This document shows positions 29,823 through 39,811 of a DNA stretch of 64,000 nucleotides, in pieces. Each line of letters begins with the position of its first letter. Positions within the stretch are counted from its first letter, which is position 1. The notes under the pieces were generated by a model. The model had not been told where the DNA came from. It was given only the letters and a program-made list of their open reading frames with translations, and ran no database searches. The DNA lies in assembly GCA_902571015.1 (NCBI GenBank), contig CACGAC010000002.1, positions 1 to 64,000 on the forward strand. Direction: 5' to 3'. The stretch comes from an uncultured Pelagibacteraceae bacterium (GTDB lineage Bacteria > Pseudomonadota > Alphaproteobacteria > Pelagibacterales > Pelagibacteraceae). The position numbers and the translations under genes were made by a program.

Positions 29823-31294
29823 GTAAAAAAGATACAGAATATTTGATCAATCGAAAAGATAATCAGTATGAGGTAGTAATTGGTTTAGAAGTTCATGCTC
29901 AAGTTTTATCTGAGTCTAAATTATTTTCTACTTCATCAACCAAATTTGGAGCAGAACCTAATACACAGGTTAGTTTAGTTGATGCTGCATTTCCAGGAAT
30001 GTTACCAGTAATAAATGAATTTTGTGTCAAACAAGCAATTAAAACTGGCATTGGCCTTAACGCAAAAATTAATAAACGTTCAGTATTTGATAGAAAAAAT
30101 TATTTTTATGCTGATTTACCTCAAGGATATCAAATATCACAATTTAAAGATCCTATAGTAGGTGAGGGTAAAGTTATTTTGGATATGCCTAATGGTCAAA
30201 AAGAAGTTGGTATAGAAAGATTACACCTAGAACAAGATGCTGGAAAAAGTATACATGATCTTGACCCACAAAATACCTTTGTTGATTTAAACAGATCAGG
30301 GGTAGCTTTAATGGAAATAGTGAGCAAGCCTGATCTAAGATCCCCAGATGAGGTTAATGCTTATATTAAAAAATTAAGATCTATAATGAGATACCTAGGA
30401 ACTTGTGACGGAAATATGCAAGAGGGCTCTTTAAGAGCTGATGTTAATGTTTCTGTAAGACCAAAAGGCTCAAAAGAATTTGGCACTCGATGTGAAATTA
30501 AAAATGTTAATTCAATTAAGTTTATGCAAATGGCGATAGAATATGAGGCTAATAGGCAAGTTGATTTAATAGAAGAGGGCAAAACTATTGATCAAGAAAC
30601 AAGGCTTTTTGATACGAGGAAAAATGAGACGAGATCAATGAGATCAAAAGAAGACGCTCATGATTATAGATATTTTCCGGACCCTGATTTGTTACCTTTA
30701 GAGGTTTCAGAAAAATTTATTGAAGAACTTAAAAATGATATTCCAGAACTTCCAGATGATAAAAAGAAAAGATTTATTGAAGAATTTAAATTGTCTTCTT
30801 ATGAAGCCAATATTTTGGTGTCTGATATTGATACTGCAAAATACTTTGAAGAGGTTGTAGCTAAAATGGGTAAAAACAAGGATATTAAGTTGGCAGTCAA
30901 TTGGATTACAGGAGAACTATTTGCTGTTTTAAATAGCAAAGGTTTAGAAATTTCTCAAAGTCCAGTGAGTGCTAAGAATTTCGCTATTTTGATAAATCTT
31001 ATTAAGAATGGAACTATCTCAGGAAAGATAGCAAAAACTGTTTTTGAATTGATGATAGATGGTGATAAAGATCCTCAAAAGATTGTGGAGGAAAAAGGAT
31101 TAAAACAACAAAGTGATCCAAAAGCTTTAGAGGCATTAATTGACAAAATAATTAATGATAATAGAGAAAAAGCCATTGAATATAAACAAGGTAAAGAAAA
31201 ATTATTTGGTTTTTTTGTTGGTCAAGCAATGAAGGCATCAGGTGGAAAAGCTAACCCTCAATTAATAAATGAGATCTTAAAGAAAAAATTATAA
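29819..31294 (+). CDS. gatB: Asp/Glu-tRNA amidotransferase subunit B
   Basis: GatB binds the mischarged tRNA and performs ATP-dependent amidation. The signature [20 protein letters not shown] is close to the N terminus, followed by [15 protein letters not shown] and [10 protein letters not shown]. The ATG at 29819 overlaps the gatA TGA as ATGA; the track start at 29807 adds four residues inside gatA. The resulting 491-residue protein has the C-terminal YqeY-like tail domain. Confidence 0.97.
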   Translation: MSKKDTEYLINRKDNQYEVVIGLEVHAQVLSESKLFSTSSTKFGAEPNTQVSLVDAAFPGMLPVINEFCVKQAIKTGIGLNAKINKRSVFDRKNYFYADLPQGYQISQFKDPIVGEGKVILDMPNGQKEVGIERLHLEQDAGKSIHDLDPQNTFVDLNRSGVALMEIVSKPDLRSPDEVNAYIKKLRSIMRYLGTCDGNMQEGSLRADVNVSVRPKGSKEFGTRCEIKNVNSIKFMQMAIEYEANRQVDLIEEGKTIDQETRLFDTRKNETRSMRSKEDAHDYRYFPDPDLLPLEVSEKFIEELKNDIPELPDDKKKRFIEEFKLSSYEANILVSDIDTAKYFEEVVAKMGKNKDIKLAVNWITGELFAVLNSKGLEISQSPVSAKNFAILINLIKNGTISGKIAKTVFELMIDGDKDPQKIVEEKGLKQQSDPKALEALIDKIINDNREKAIEYKQGKEKLFGFFVGQAMKASGGKANPQLINEILKKKL

Positions 31295-31298
31295 GGTT

Positions 31299-31949
31299 AT
31301 GGGTTCAGACCTTAATATCACAAAACATTTACAAGATTATATTCTAAAGAATGGTTTGAAATTACATCCAATTCAAAAAGAAATAATAGATTACAACCTA
31401 TCACTTGGTGATTCAAAAAGAATGCAAATCTCTATTTCTCAATGTCAATTTCTACATCTGATTATTAAAGTTTCTAAAATTAAAAAAGTCCTAGAGATTG
31501 GAACTTTTACAGGTTTAAGTACATTATCCATGGCATTAGCTTTACCAGATGAAGGCAGTATAATTGCATTAGATAAAAATGTGGAAACAACCAAAGTTGC
31601 ACAAAGCTTTTTTAAAAAGGCCAATCAAGATCATAAGATTAAAACAATGATTAAACCAGCATTAGAAACTTTAATGAGTATAAGAAATGAAAAATTTGAC
31701 TTAGTTTTTATTGATGCAGATAAAATTAATTATAAAAAATATTATGAAATTTCTTTAGATTTATTGAATAAAGAGGGTTTAGTGATAATCGATAATGTAT
31801 TATGGCATGGAGAAGTTGTTAACAAAGATATAAATGACAAAATTACAAAAAGTATTAGAGATTTGAATGATTTTATCTCTAAGGATACAAGAATTGAAAA
31901 GGTCATGGTGCCTTTTGGTGATGGAATGACAGTTTGTAGGAAGATTTAA
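31299..31949 (+). CDS. SAM-dependent O-methyltransferase (COMT-like, family 3)
   Basis: The 216-residue protein carries the class I methyltransferase fold of the caffeoyl-CoA O-methyltransferase-like family: motif I VLEIGTFTGLSTLSMALALP (about residues 66-85), the acidic LDKN strand end, FDLVFIDADKINYKKYYE with metal-binding Asp, and VIIDNVLWHGEV. Bacterial members methylate catechol-like or tRNA substrates, among others; which applies here cannot be told. It is cotranscribed between gatB (4 bases) and trhO (one-base overlap). Since trhO makes 5-hydroxyuridine in tRNA, a role as a TrmR-like 5-hydroxyuridine methyltransferase is plausible, but this is inference from neighbourhood. Confidence 0.85.
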   Translation: MGSDLNITKHLQDYILKNGLKLHPIQKEIIDYNLSLGDSKRMQISISQCQFLHLIIKVSKIKKVLEIGTFTGLSTLSMALALPDEGSIIALDKNVETTKVAQSFFKKANQDHKIKTMIKPALETLMSIRNEKFDLVFIDADKINYKKYYEISLDLLNKEGLVIIDNVLWHGEVVNKDINDKITKSIRDLNDFISKDTRIEKVMVPFGDGMTVCRKI

Positions 31950-32857
31950 TGTTCACTGTATTTGGTTTTTATAAATTTCAAAAAATAAATGATTTAAAAA
32001 AAAATCAAAAAATATTGAGTAATCTTTTAACTAATAAAAATATAAATGGATCAATTATCATATCCAAAGAGGGTTTAAATGGATCTATTTCTGGAATGAA
32101 TAAAGATATTAAAACCACAATTATTAGATTAAAAAAAATTTTGAATATTAAAGAATTTGATAGTGTCAATAATTCAATAAGTAAATTTAAACCTTTTCAT
32201 AAACCTAAAGTAAAAATTAAAAGAGAAGTTGTCCCAATGGACCTTAAAATGTCGAATAGGATCACAAAAAAGAATACTCATATTGATCCAGCAAAATGGA
32301 ATAAATTAATTAAAAAAAAAGAAACTCTTTTATTAGATGCAAGAAAACCTTTTGAACATAAAGTTGGTTCTTTTAAAAAATCAGTAAATCCAAATATAAG
32401 TAACTTTAGAGATTTCCCGAAATACTTAAAAAAGTTAAAAAAAGATCAACCAATAGCAATGTTTTGCACTGGTGGAATTAGGTGTGAAAAAGCCTCTGTA
32501 TATCTAGAAAAAAAGGGTTTTAACAATATTTATCAATTAAAGGGTGGAATTTTGAATTACTTAAAAAAAATTAAACCAAAAAAAAGTTTATGGAAAGGCG
32601 AGTGTTTTGTATTCGACAACAGAGTAAGTTTAAAACACGGATTAGTACAAGGAACCTATTCAATTTGTGGTGGATGTAGACAACCAATCTCGATTAAAGA
32701 TAAAAAATCTAAAAAATATGAGGAGGGTGTAACTTGTCCTAATTGTTTTGATAAACTCTCAAAAAACCAAAAATCTCGTTTTAGAATGAGACAAAGTCAG
32801 ATATACAAGGCAAAGCTATCAGGAAAAAAATATAATTTTCAAAAAGAATTTAACTAA
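31949..32857 (+). CDS. trhO: tRNA uridine(34) hydroxylase, rhodanese family
   Basis: TrhO (YceA) introduces the oxygen at C5 of wobble U34 in tRNA. The 302-residue protein has an N-terminal ferredoxin-like domain, a rhodanese domain (LLDARKPFEHKVGSF, then active-site loop FCTGGIRCEKAS with Cys) and a C-terminal Cys cluster (CGGCRQPIS...CPNCFDKL). It shares a one-base overlap with the upstream methyltransferase. Together they could form 5-methoxyuridine at the wobble position, an inference. Confidence 0.9.
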   Translation: MFTVFGFYKFQKINDLKKNQKILSNLLTNKNINGSIIISKEGLNGSISGMNKDIKTTIIRLKKILNIKEFDSVNNSISKFKPFHKPKVKIKREVVPMDLKMSNRITKKNTHIDPAKWNKLIKKKETLLLDARKPFEHKVGSFKKSVNPNISNFRDFPKYLKKLKKDQPIAMFCTGGIRCEKASVYLEKKGFNNIYQLKGGILNYLKKIKPKKSLWKGECFVFDNRVSLKHGLVQGTYSICGGCRQPISIKDKKSKKYEEGVTCPNCFDKLSKNQKSRFRMRQSQIYKAKLSGKKYNFQKEFN

Positions 32858-32860
32858 GGA
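32856..32860 (+). promoter_or_regulatory. Shine-Dalgarno sequence deciding the TTG start of the MATE gene
   Basis: AAGGA overlaps the trhO stop codon and sits five bases before TTG at 32866. With no ATG nearby that keeps the family N terminus, this supports the TTG start. Confidence 0.6.
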
Positions 32861-32865
32861 TTTAT

Positions 32866-34236
32866 TTGTCACAATCTTTCAAATTAACTAAAGATCCAAT
32901 ATGGTTTTTATTGAGAAAAGTTACTATTCCAGCAAGTGTTGGTTCATTATTTCAAACCTTTTACAATCTAGTAGACACATGGTTCGCAGGAAGAATATCT
33001 GCTGAAGCAATAGCGGCGATCGCAAAATCTTTTCCAATTTATTTTACTATTATTGCAATAGGTGTTGGATTAACTGCTGGAACTAATACTTTAATTGGAA
33101 ATAATATTGGGGCTAATAATAAAAAGAAGGCGTCATTATTTGTTGCTCAATCAATTATTTTTGCAATCTTTTTATCGATACTAGTTACTTTTTTTGGTTT
33201 GAATGTTTCAGATTTTTTACTTTCTCTTATGGGATCAGATCAAGAGGCAATTATATTAACTAGAAAATATCTAGATGTAATTTTTTATGGAACTATAATT
33301 GTTTTGATACAAATTTCCTTAAATGGAACACTAAATGCGCAAGGGGATACAAAAAGTTACAGAAACGTTTTAATTTTTAGTTTCTTTTTAAATATTATTC
33401 TAAATCCATTATTTATTTTTGGTTATGGTTTTATTCCAGCATTTGGTATCGCTGGACTTGCAATAGCTACTGTAGTGGCTCAGTTTGTTGGTCTTTTGTA
33501 TTTAGCATATAAAGTTTATTGTTGTGAATTAAAACAATATCTTAAGCCTGAGTGTTTTATTCCAAAATTTGATCTTCTAGTAGAACTTTTGTATCAAACA
33601 ATTCCTGTAATGTTTAGCATGTTGTTGATTGGTGTTGGTTTGTTCAACATCCTTTACTTCATTGGTCAATTTGGAGATTTAGCTACTGCTGGTTATGGTG
33701 CTGCTTTAAGAATTGAACAAGTTTTTCTACTTCCTGTAATTGGATTAAATACAGCGGTATTATCAATTGGGGGACAAAATTTTGGTGCAAAAAATTATGA
33801 TAGATTGAGAGAATTATACAGAAAAGCTTTAATGTTTGGATCATCTTTTATGATATGTGCAGGTATAATAATTTTTTTTGGTGCAGAGTTTTTAGTTTCA
33901 TTATTTACTGATAACCAAGAGGCAATAAAGCATGGTGCGATATATCTAAAAGTTGCTGCATTAATTGGCCCAATTTATCCTGTTTTTTTTATAACCACTG
34001 CAGTATTCCAAGCAGTGAAAAAACCATTGTACAGTCTTTATCTAAGTATTCTTAGATTAACAGCTCTTCCATTTTTAAGTTTATGGTATGTAATTAATAT
34101 TAAAGGAGGGGATTATGAGGATATTTTTTATACGATTTTAGTAACAAATTGGTTTATGGGAATTGCGGTTCTAATATTTATTGGGTATTTTTTGAATAAT
34201 GTTTTCAAACAAAATAAAAGTCTTTTTACTTACTAG
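32866..34236 (+). CDS. MATE-family multidrug/metabolite efflux transporter
   Basis: The 456-residue membrane protein has twelve hydrophobic segments and two-fold MATE symmetry; signatures include VTIPASVGSLFQTFYNLVDTWF (helix 1) and AGTNTLIGNNIGANNKKKA. It would export cationic drugs or metabolites with Na+ or H+ antiport across the inner membrane; the substrate is unknown. TTG start, supported by an upstream AAGGA. Its last 38 bases overlap the nuclease gene downstream. Confidence 0.9.
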   Translation: MSQSFKLTKDPIWFLLRKVTIPASVGSLFQTFYNLVDTWFAGRISAEAIAAIAKSFPIYFTIIAIGVGLTAGTNTLIGNNIGANNKKKASLFVAQSIIFAIFLSILVTFFGLNVSDFLLSLMGSDQEAIILTRKYLDVIFYGTIIVLIQISLNGTLNAQGDTKSYRNVLIFSFFLNIILNPLFIFGYGFIPAFGIAGLAIATVVAQFVGLLYLAYKVYCCELKQYLKPECFIPKFDLLVELLYQTIPVMFSMLLIGVGLFNILYFIGQFGDLATAGYGAALRIEQVFLLPVIGLNTAVLSIGGQNFGAKNYDRLRELYRKALMFGSSFMICAGIIIFFGAEFLVSLFTDNQEAIKHGAIYLKVAALIGPIYPVFFITTAVFQAVKKPLYSLYLSILRLTALPFLSLWYVINIKGGDYEDIFYTILVTNWFMGIAVLIFIGYFLNNVFKQNKSLFTY

Positions 34237-34678
34237 TATTTGTCTAATATTTTTCTTTGTCACATACCTTGATGTAAAATCTAGTGAAATAAAGGTTATA
34301 GACGGAGATACTATTCATTTAAAAAACGAAAAAATTCGTTTTAGCGGCATTGATACTCCTGAAATTAAACAAATTTGTAATAAGAATAATGAGGTTATCA
34401 AATGTGGAATTCAAGCCAAACAATTACTTATTAATAAGATAGGTAAAAACAAAGTAAGATGTGTCAAGGAGGGTGTAGATAGATATAAAAGAATTTTAGC
34501 TGAATGTTTTGTAAATAATCAAAGTTTATCTAAGTATCTTGTTCGAGAGGGTTATGCTTTTGCTTACAGGAAATATTCAACCAAATACATTCCAGATGAG
34601 GATTATGCCAAAAAAAATAAAAAAGGTATGTGGGCAATGACTTTTGAATATCCTTGGGACTATAGAAGAAAAAATTAA
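34199..34678 (+). CDS. Secreted thermonuclease (SNase) family protein
   Basis: The 159-residue protein has an N-terminal hydrophobic signal or anchor (about residues 8-22) followed by an SNase OB-fold: IKVIDGDTIHLKNEKIRFSGIDTPE and LVREGYAFAYRKYS, with the catalytic Asp/Arg/Glu region preserved. Four Cys in the mature part could form disulfides, consistent with an extracytoplasmic location. It starts inside the MATE gene (38-base overlap) and converges on the ABC permease with a 4-base overlap. A role in scavenging extracellular or periplasmic DNA/RNA for phosphate and nucleosides is plausible. Confidence 0.85.
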   Translation: MFSNKIKVFLLTSICLIFFFVTYLDVKSSEIKVIDGDTIHLKNEKIRFSGIDTPEIKQICNKNNEVIKCGIQAKQLLINKIGKNKVRCVKEGVDRYKRILAECFVNNQSLSKYLVREGYAFAYRKYSTKYIPDEDYAKKNKKGMWAMTFEYPWDYRRKN

Positions 34679-35406
34679 TCTTTTTGTAATTTTTTTTCTA
34701 ATTTTCTAACAAGATAAGAAACAATTAATATCAAGACTAAATATTCTAGAATTAGAAATGTATATATTTCAAGTGGCCGATAAGTCGTCACAACCAATTC
34801 GTTTGCTTTTCTAGTCAGATCTCCAATACCAATTATCGATACAAGAGAGGACATTTTAAGCACATATACAAATTGATTACCAATAGCTGGTAAAATATTC
34901 TTTATTGCTTGAGGTAGAATTACTAATCTTAATTTTCTAAAAAAACTTAATCCTAAAGAGCTTCCAGCTTCCCATTGAGATTTTTTTATTGAATTAATTC
35001 CTGCTCTAAATATTTCTGCTTGGAAAGCACTTTCGCTAATTGACAGCGCTATAATACCAGAAACGAATGGGCTAAAACTTATACCCGTCATGATTGGAAG
35101 ACCATAATAAATCCATAAAATTAAAACTAGCAAAGGAATTGCTCTTACAATCTCAACATAGCCAATATTAAGGTAGGTTAAGAATTTACTTTTAGCCAGT
35201 GATGGAATAGCGACTAAAAGGCCAAGAATAATAGAAATAATGATTGAGACTATACTAATATAGATAGTAGTTGTTAAACCACTTAATAAAAACTTTAGAT
35301 TAGTTAAACCTTCTATGTTGTTTGGTGATAAGATTAACCAGTTTAATTCACTTTTACCGCACGACGTTAATGGAAAAATTAGAATTAATAAAAATAGATT
35401 TTTCAC
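34675..35406 (-). CDS. ABC transporter permease, polar amino acid (HisM) family, with lipobox-like N terminus
   Basis: The 243-residue inner-membrane permease has the ABC coupling motif region EAGSSLGLSFFRKLRLVILPQAI and about five membrane helices. Its N terminus is unusual: MKNLFLLILIFPLTSCGKSE looks like a lipoprotein signal with an LTSC lipobox, followed by ~25 residues before the first true transmembrane helix. It lies 40 bases downstream of the binding-protein gene on the same strand, so the two form an uptake system; no ATPase gene is adjacent. Confidence 0.88.
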   Translation of the reverse strand: MKNLFLLILIFPLTSCGKSELNWLILSPNNIEGLTNLKFLLSGLTTTIYISIVSIIISIILGLLVAIPSLAKSKFLTYLNIGYVEIVRAIPLLVLILWIYYGLPIMTGISFSPFVSGIIALSISESAFQAEIFRAGINSIKKSQWEAGSSLGLSFFRKLRLVILPQAIKNILPAIGNQFVYVLKMSSLVSIIGIGDLTRKANELVVTTYRPLEIYTFLILEYLVLILIVSYLVRKLEKKLQKD

Positions 35407-35446
35407 TCCTTAACTTATAAAGAATAAAAAATTAATTACTAATTTT

Positions 35447-36214
35447 TTATAAGCTCTTTAGATTATATTTAGCTAATAACTTGGTGAAGAAGCCTGAAGA
35501 TTTTTTGTCTTTAATCCATTTATTGACATAATCATTCCACTTAGTATCACCTTTTGGTACCATCATAGCTAAAAATGCAGGATTTTTTCCACCATCTGGG
35601 ACGATTGCTAACTGAGGATATTTAATGACCAGTTTATTTGCCTCTGTTGAACTTGTAATATTACCATCAGCTCTACCTGCCAAGACTTCTTGGAAGTCTC
35701 TTGCTGGTGCTTCAATTGAGTTTAATTTTGATTTTGGGAAAAATTCTTTTGCCTTTTCCTCTTGTGAAGTACCAAGAGTAGTTGCGATTGTTACATTTGA
35801 ATTATTAAGCGAGTCCCAAGTTGGAAATTTTTTTAAGTTCTTTTTGAGAACAAGTGGCACTGTAGCATATTTGTAATAGGTATCGGTAAAACCAGCTACT
35901 TCAGCTCTCTTTGGCGTTTTTGTAACACTAGTTGAGATATCATATCTTGCAGATGTTATTCCTGAAACAATAGTTTTCCATTCTGCAGGTACAAACTCAA
36001 TTTTTACACCCATATCTTTAGCTAATTGATTCATTACATCGATATCGAAACCTTTATATTTGTTGGTTGCAGGATCTTTGACTGTCATAGGATCCCAATC
36101 TCCAGTAGTACCAACTTTAAGTACTCCAGAAGACAAAATTTTATCTAGATTAGATTCTGCGTTTAGTGAGAAGGGTAAAAGAGCAAATAATGCTACTAAA
36201 AATAATTTTTTCAT
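35447..36214 (-). CDS. Periplasmic substrate-binding protein, family 3 (amino-acid type)
   Basis: The 255-residue protein has a clear Sec signal peptide ([19 protein letters not shown]) and the SBP family 3 fold: [41 protein letters not shown] and [18 protein letters not shown]. It is the likely binding partner of the permease at 34675. Cyclohexadienyl dehydratases (PheC) share this fold, so an enzymatic alternative cannot be fully excluded, but the adjacent permease favours transport. It lies 35 bases downstream of soxG. Confidence 0.88.
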   Translation of the reverse strand: MKKLFLVALFALLPFSLNAESNLDKILSSGVLKVGTTGDWDPMTVKDPATNKYKGFDIDVMNQLAKDMGVKIEFVPAEWKTIVSGITSARYDISTSVTKTPKRAEVAGFTDTYYKYATVPLVLKKNLKKFPTWDSLNNSNVTIATTLGTSQEEKAKEFFPKSKLNSIEAPARDFQEVLAGRADGNITSSTEANKLVIKYPQLAIVPDGGKNPAFLAMMVPKGDTKWNDYVNKWIKDKKSSGFFTKLLAKYNLKSL

Positions 36215-36249
36215 CTTTTTTTTTTAACTTATTTGAGATCTAAATGTGA

Positions 36250-36813
36250 CTATAATCTTGACGCACTATCATTCATCCATGCAAATAAATGCTCAGAAAA
36301 TGAGCGTCTTACAAACAGATTCACTTCATTTTTATTTTGATTATGAATGATTACATCTATTTTTGCGAGAATTGTTTGGGTCACTGAGCCAATTTTACCC
36401 TTAAAATCATTAAAATTAAAAGGAGAGCCTGTTTGAAACAAATCATATATCTTATCCCCTTTGAGATTAATCCTCACGAATTGATCTGTGACATCCACTA
36501 CAGCTCCTAAATTTAATTTAGATATGTTTTTATTCAAAAGTGTTTCAGTTTCATAGGAATTTGTATTTTCTTTAATAACGCCATTTGAAAAAATCATCCA
36601 TTCATCAGGACTCAACCATAGAGCAGTCAATTTTTCACTTTGAGTGGAAGTATTTGCTTTTGTAGGCAAAACCATATTTAAAGATTTACCAATAGCTGAT
36701 AAAAATTCTCTTTTTTTACCTCTTACTATCAATTTCATAACAGGTTTAACCTCGTTCATTTGTAAACCTTGAAATGATTTTTCCTCTTTAATTGTATGAT
36801 TATAATTTAGCAT
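36250..36813 (-). CDS. soxG: Sarcosine oxidase gamma subunit
   Basis: SoxG is the smallest large-type subunit of heterotetrameric sarcosine oxidase, a GcvT-related accessory chain. The 187-residue protein has the LWLSPDEWMIF motif and VDVTDQFVRINLKGD, as in SoxG proteins. It overlaps soxA by 14 bases as the fourth gene in soxBDAG order. Confidence 0.9.
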   Translation of the reverse strand: MLNYNHTIKEEKSFQGLQMNEVKPVMKLIVRGKKREFLSAIGKSLNMVLPTKANTSTQSEKLTALWLSPDEWMIFSNGVIKENTNSYETETLLNKNISKLNLGAVVDVTDQFVRINLKGDKIYDLFQTGSPFNFNDFKGKIGSVTQTILAKIDVIIHNQNKNEVNLFVRRSFSEHLFAWMNDSASRL

Positions 36814-39811
36814 TTAATCTTTCACCTTCTTTATCTAAAAAAACTGGATCAGCTACAGTTACATTAATATTCTTATTTTCCATTGGTATGATCAATTTTT
36901 GCCCCAACATGTTTTTTCCACCTTTTACAACACCTAATGCGATCGACTTTTTTAAATTTGGGCTGTAATAACTTGAGGTTACATGGCCAAGCATTTCAAT
37001 AGGTGATTTTTTTATATCAGCAACTATCTGTGCACCTTCTTCCAAAACTTCCTCAGGATTTTCTGTCAATAAACCAACTAATTGTTTTCTATCTTCTCTA
37101 ATAGTATCAGATCTATATAATGATCTTTTTCCAATAAAATCATATTTCTTTTTGCTTACTATCCAATCCATTTGTAAATCAATTGGTGTTAGTGTTGCAT
37201 CAGTGTCTTGACCAACTATTATAAAACCTTTTTCTGCTCTTAATAAGTGCATCGTTTCAGTTCCATAAGGTGTAATATTAAAATCTTTACCTGCTTCCAT
37301 ACATTTTTCCCAAACAGATTTACCAAAATTTGCTTGGATATTAATTTCATAACTATGTTCTCCAGTGAAACTGATCCTCATCACTCTACATTTAATATTA
37401 TCTATTTTTGCATTTTTGAATGACATATGTGGAAACTTTTCATCAGAAAGATCTAAATCAGGAATAACTTTTGAAACGATTTTTTTACTGTTAGGCCCAC
37501 ACACACTTATTGTAGCATAATGATCAGTTACAGATGATAAATAGACGTCTAATTCAGGCCATTCTGTCTGAAGATAGTCTTCAAGTTTTCCCAATACGTT
37601 AGCCGCACCGCCAGTAGTAGTGGTCATAATGTAATGATTTTCACCTAGTCTAGTTGTGACGCCATCATCATAAACCATTCCATCTTCATTTAACATTAAA
37701 CCATAACGACATTTACCCACTGCTAGTTTTGACCATGCATTAGTATAAACACGATTTAAAAATTCCGAGGCATCTGTGCCCTGAATATCAATTTTTCCTA
37801 ATGTAGATGCATCCAGAATACCTGCTGAGTCTCTAGCAGCTTTACTTTCTCTTTGTACTGCTTGATGCATATTTTCATTATCCTTTGGATAGTACCAAGC
37901 TCTTTTCCATTGACCAACGTTTTCAAATTCAGCGTTGTTGGCAACATGCCAATCATGGATTGGAGTACGTCTAAATATATCAAAAAATTCTCCTACATTT
38001 CTTCCAACAATAGTTCCAAAAGTAAGAGGTGTATAAGGAGGTCTAAAAGTTGTAGTTCCGTGTTCACCCATTTTAGTTCCCGCTGTTTCTGAGATAATTC
38101 CAAGAGCATGCATATTACCAAGTTTACCCTGATCAGTTCCCATACCAGTAGTAGTGTATCTTTTTACATGTTCTATAGATCTAAACCCTTCTCTTAGAGC
38201 TAATTTAATATCTTTTGCAGTTGCATCGTTTTGATAATCAACAAAAGACTTAGTTTTCCCCATGGATTTATCAGATGGTAATAACCAAATATTTCTCTTT
38301 GATTGATTTAAACCTGAGATAGTTTCAACAGTTTTGTATTCAGAATTATCAATATCAAGAAACTTTTTAATAGAAGATAAGGTGTTGCTTATTATTTCCT
38401 CTAAACCAAAGTCTCCATTACAAGATCCAACACTTATTTGATCTGAAGGATAAACATTAGGTATAAATACTTGGTCTTCTTCTCTAAATTTTAATTTACC
38501 TCCCGATTGTGTAAACAAGTGTACTGCTGGTGTCCAACCACCAGATACACCCAGACAATCACAATTCAACTTTGTTTTGTCACCAATGACTGTTTGACCA
38601 TCTTTTGAAAGTTTCATGATGGATATTTTATTAATTCTTCTATATCCGTAAGTATCAACGACAGTATAACCTTTATAAATTCTAATATTATTTTTCTCAA
38701 CTTCGTATGAAATTTTAGAGTCAATCTGCTCTCTATTATCAATTATTGCATTAATCTTAATTCCTCTTTGAATTAAGCTCATGGCTGTTTCATATGCGGT
38801 ATCGTTATTGGTAAAAAGAATATTATTTTCACCACAAGCCACACCATATAAATCAATATATTTTTTAATTGCTGAAGATAACAGTATCCCTGGACGATCA
38901 TTATTATCAAATATTAAAGGTCTTTCTATAGAGCCAGTTGCTGTGATTACTTTTTTAGCTCTAATTTTTAATAATCTTTGTCTTACTTTATTTTCTCTTT
39001 GATTAATCGGTAAATGATCAGTCAGATTTTCACGAGCCAATAAAAAGTTGTATCCATGAAATGCTGCAACGCTAGTTCTTGTTTTTATTTCTAAATTTTC
39101 TATTTTAGATATTTCGTTGATTTCTTTTTCTAACCATGAACTTGTTATTTGATTATTAATCTTTGAAAATTCTGAATTATCGTAAATAGAAGATCCTCCC
39201 AAATAAGATTTTTCATCAACTAAAAGAGTCTTAAAACCATTTTTTGCTGCCATTTTAGCTGCCATTATTCCTGATATACCTGCTCCGATAACTAAAACAT
39301 CACAATGAATATATTTATGTTCATATATGTCTGGATCAGCTACTTTAGGTGATTTGCCTAAACCTGCAGATTTTCTAATAAAGTATTCATACTTTTCCCA
39401 GAAACTTGCAGGCCACATAAAAGTTTTATAATAAAAACCTGCAGGCAAGATAGGGGATAATAGATTATTAATCCCCCCAATATCAAAATTAACGCTAGGC
39501 CAACAATTTTGACTAGATGCAACTAAACCTTCATAGATTTCGACCTCTGTAGCTCTTACATTTGGTTCAGTTCTTGAGGAATTATCATGCAATTGAATAA
39601 TTGCATTGGGTTCTTCAGAACCTGATGTCATAATTCCTCGAGGTCTATGATATTTGAAACTTCGTCCAACAAGATGAATTCCATTAGCCAACAAAGCTGA
39701 TGCTAGAGTATCACCTTTAAAACCAAAATATGTTTTGTTATTAAATTTAAAAGAAACTCGATAAGTCTCGTCGATAAATTTGCTTGTTTTAAATCTTAAA
39801 TTATTAGACAT
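36800..39811 (-). CDS. soxA: Sarcosine oxidase alpha subunit
   Basis: SoxA binds NAD and carries the folate-binding GcvT-like domain; the enzyme oxidatively demethylates sarcosine to glycine, giving H2O2 and 5,10-methylene-THF. The 1003 residues contain an N-terminal ferredoxin-like domain (about 15-100), a Rossmann domain (VLVIGAGISGIMAAKMAAKNG near residue 175) and a C-terminal aminomethyltransferase domain (about 600-1000, with TGEHSYEINI). It overlaps soxD by 8 bases. Confidence 0.95.
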   Translation of the reverse strand: MSNNLRFKTSKFIDETYRVSFKFNNKTYFGFKGDTLASALLANGIHLVGRSFKYHRPRGIMTSGSEEPNAIIQLHDNSSRTEPNVRATEVEIYEGLVASSQNCWPSVNFDIGGINNLLSPILPAGFYYKTFMWPASFWEKYEYFIRKSAGLGKSPKVADPDIYEHKYIHCDVLVIGAGISGIMAAKMAAKNGFKTLLVDEKSYLGGSSIYDNSEFSKINNQITSSWLEKEINEISKIENLEIKTRTSVAAFHGYNFLLARENLTDHLPINQRENKVRQRLLKIRAKKVITATGSIERPLIFDNNDRPGILLSSAIKKYIDLYGVACGENNILFTNNDTAYETAMSLIQRGIKINAIIDNREQIDSKISYEVEKNNIRIYKGYTVVDTYGYRRINKISIMKLSKDGQTVIGDKTKLNCDCLGVSGGWTPAVHLFTQSGGKLKFREEDQVFIPNVYPSDQISVGSCNGDFGLEEIISNTLSSIKKFLDIDNSEYKTVETISGLNQSKRNIWLLPSDKSMGKTKSFVDYQNDATAKDIKLALREGFRSIEHVKRYTTTGMGTDQGKLGNMHALGIISETAGTKMGEHGTTTFRPPYTPLTFGTIVGRNVGEFFDIFRRTPIHDWHVANNAEFENVGQWKRAWYYPKDNENMHQAVQRESKAARDSAGILDASTLGKIDIQGTDASEFLNRVYTNAWSKLAVGKCRYGLMLNEDGMVYDDGVTTRLGENHYIMTTTTGGAANVLGKLEDYLQTEWPELDVYLSSVTDHYATISVCGPNSKKIVSKVIPDLDLSDEKFPHMSFKNAKIDNIKCRVMRISFTGEHSYEINIQANFGKSVWEKCMEAGKDFNITPYGTETMHLLRAEKGFIIVGQDTDATLTPIDLQMDWIVSKKKYDFIGKRSLYRSDTIREDRKQLVGLLTENPEEVLEEGAQIVADIKKSPIEMLGHVTSSYYSPNLKKSIALGVVKGGKNMLGQKLIIPMENKNINVTVADPVFLDKEGERLNAKL

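Noticed and set aside
35447-36214. Cyclohexadienyl dehydratase (PheC) instead of a binding protein
   Set aside because: The fold is shared, but the adjacent permease and generic SBP family 3 features favour a transport role; kept only as an alternative in the annotation.
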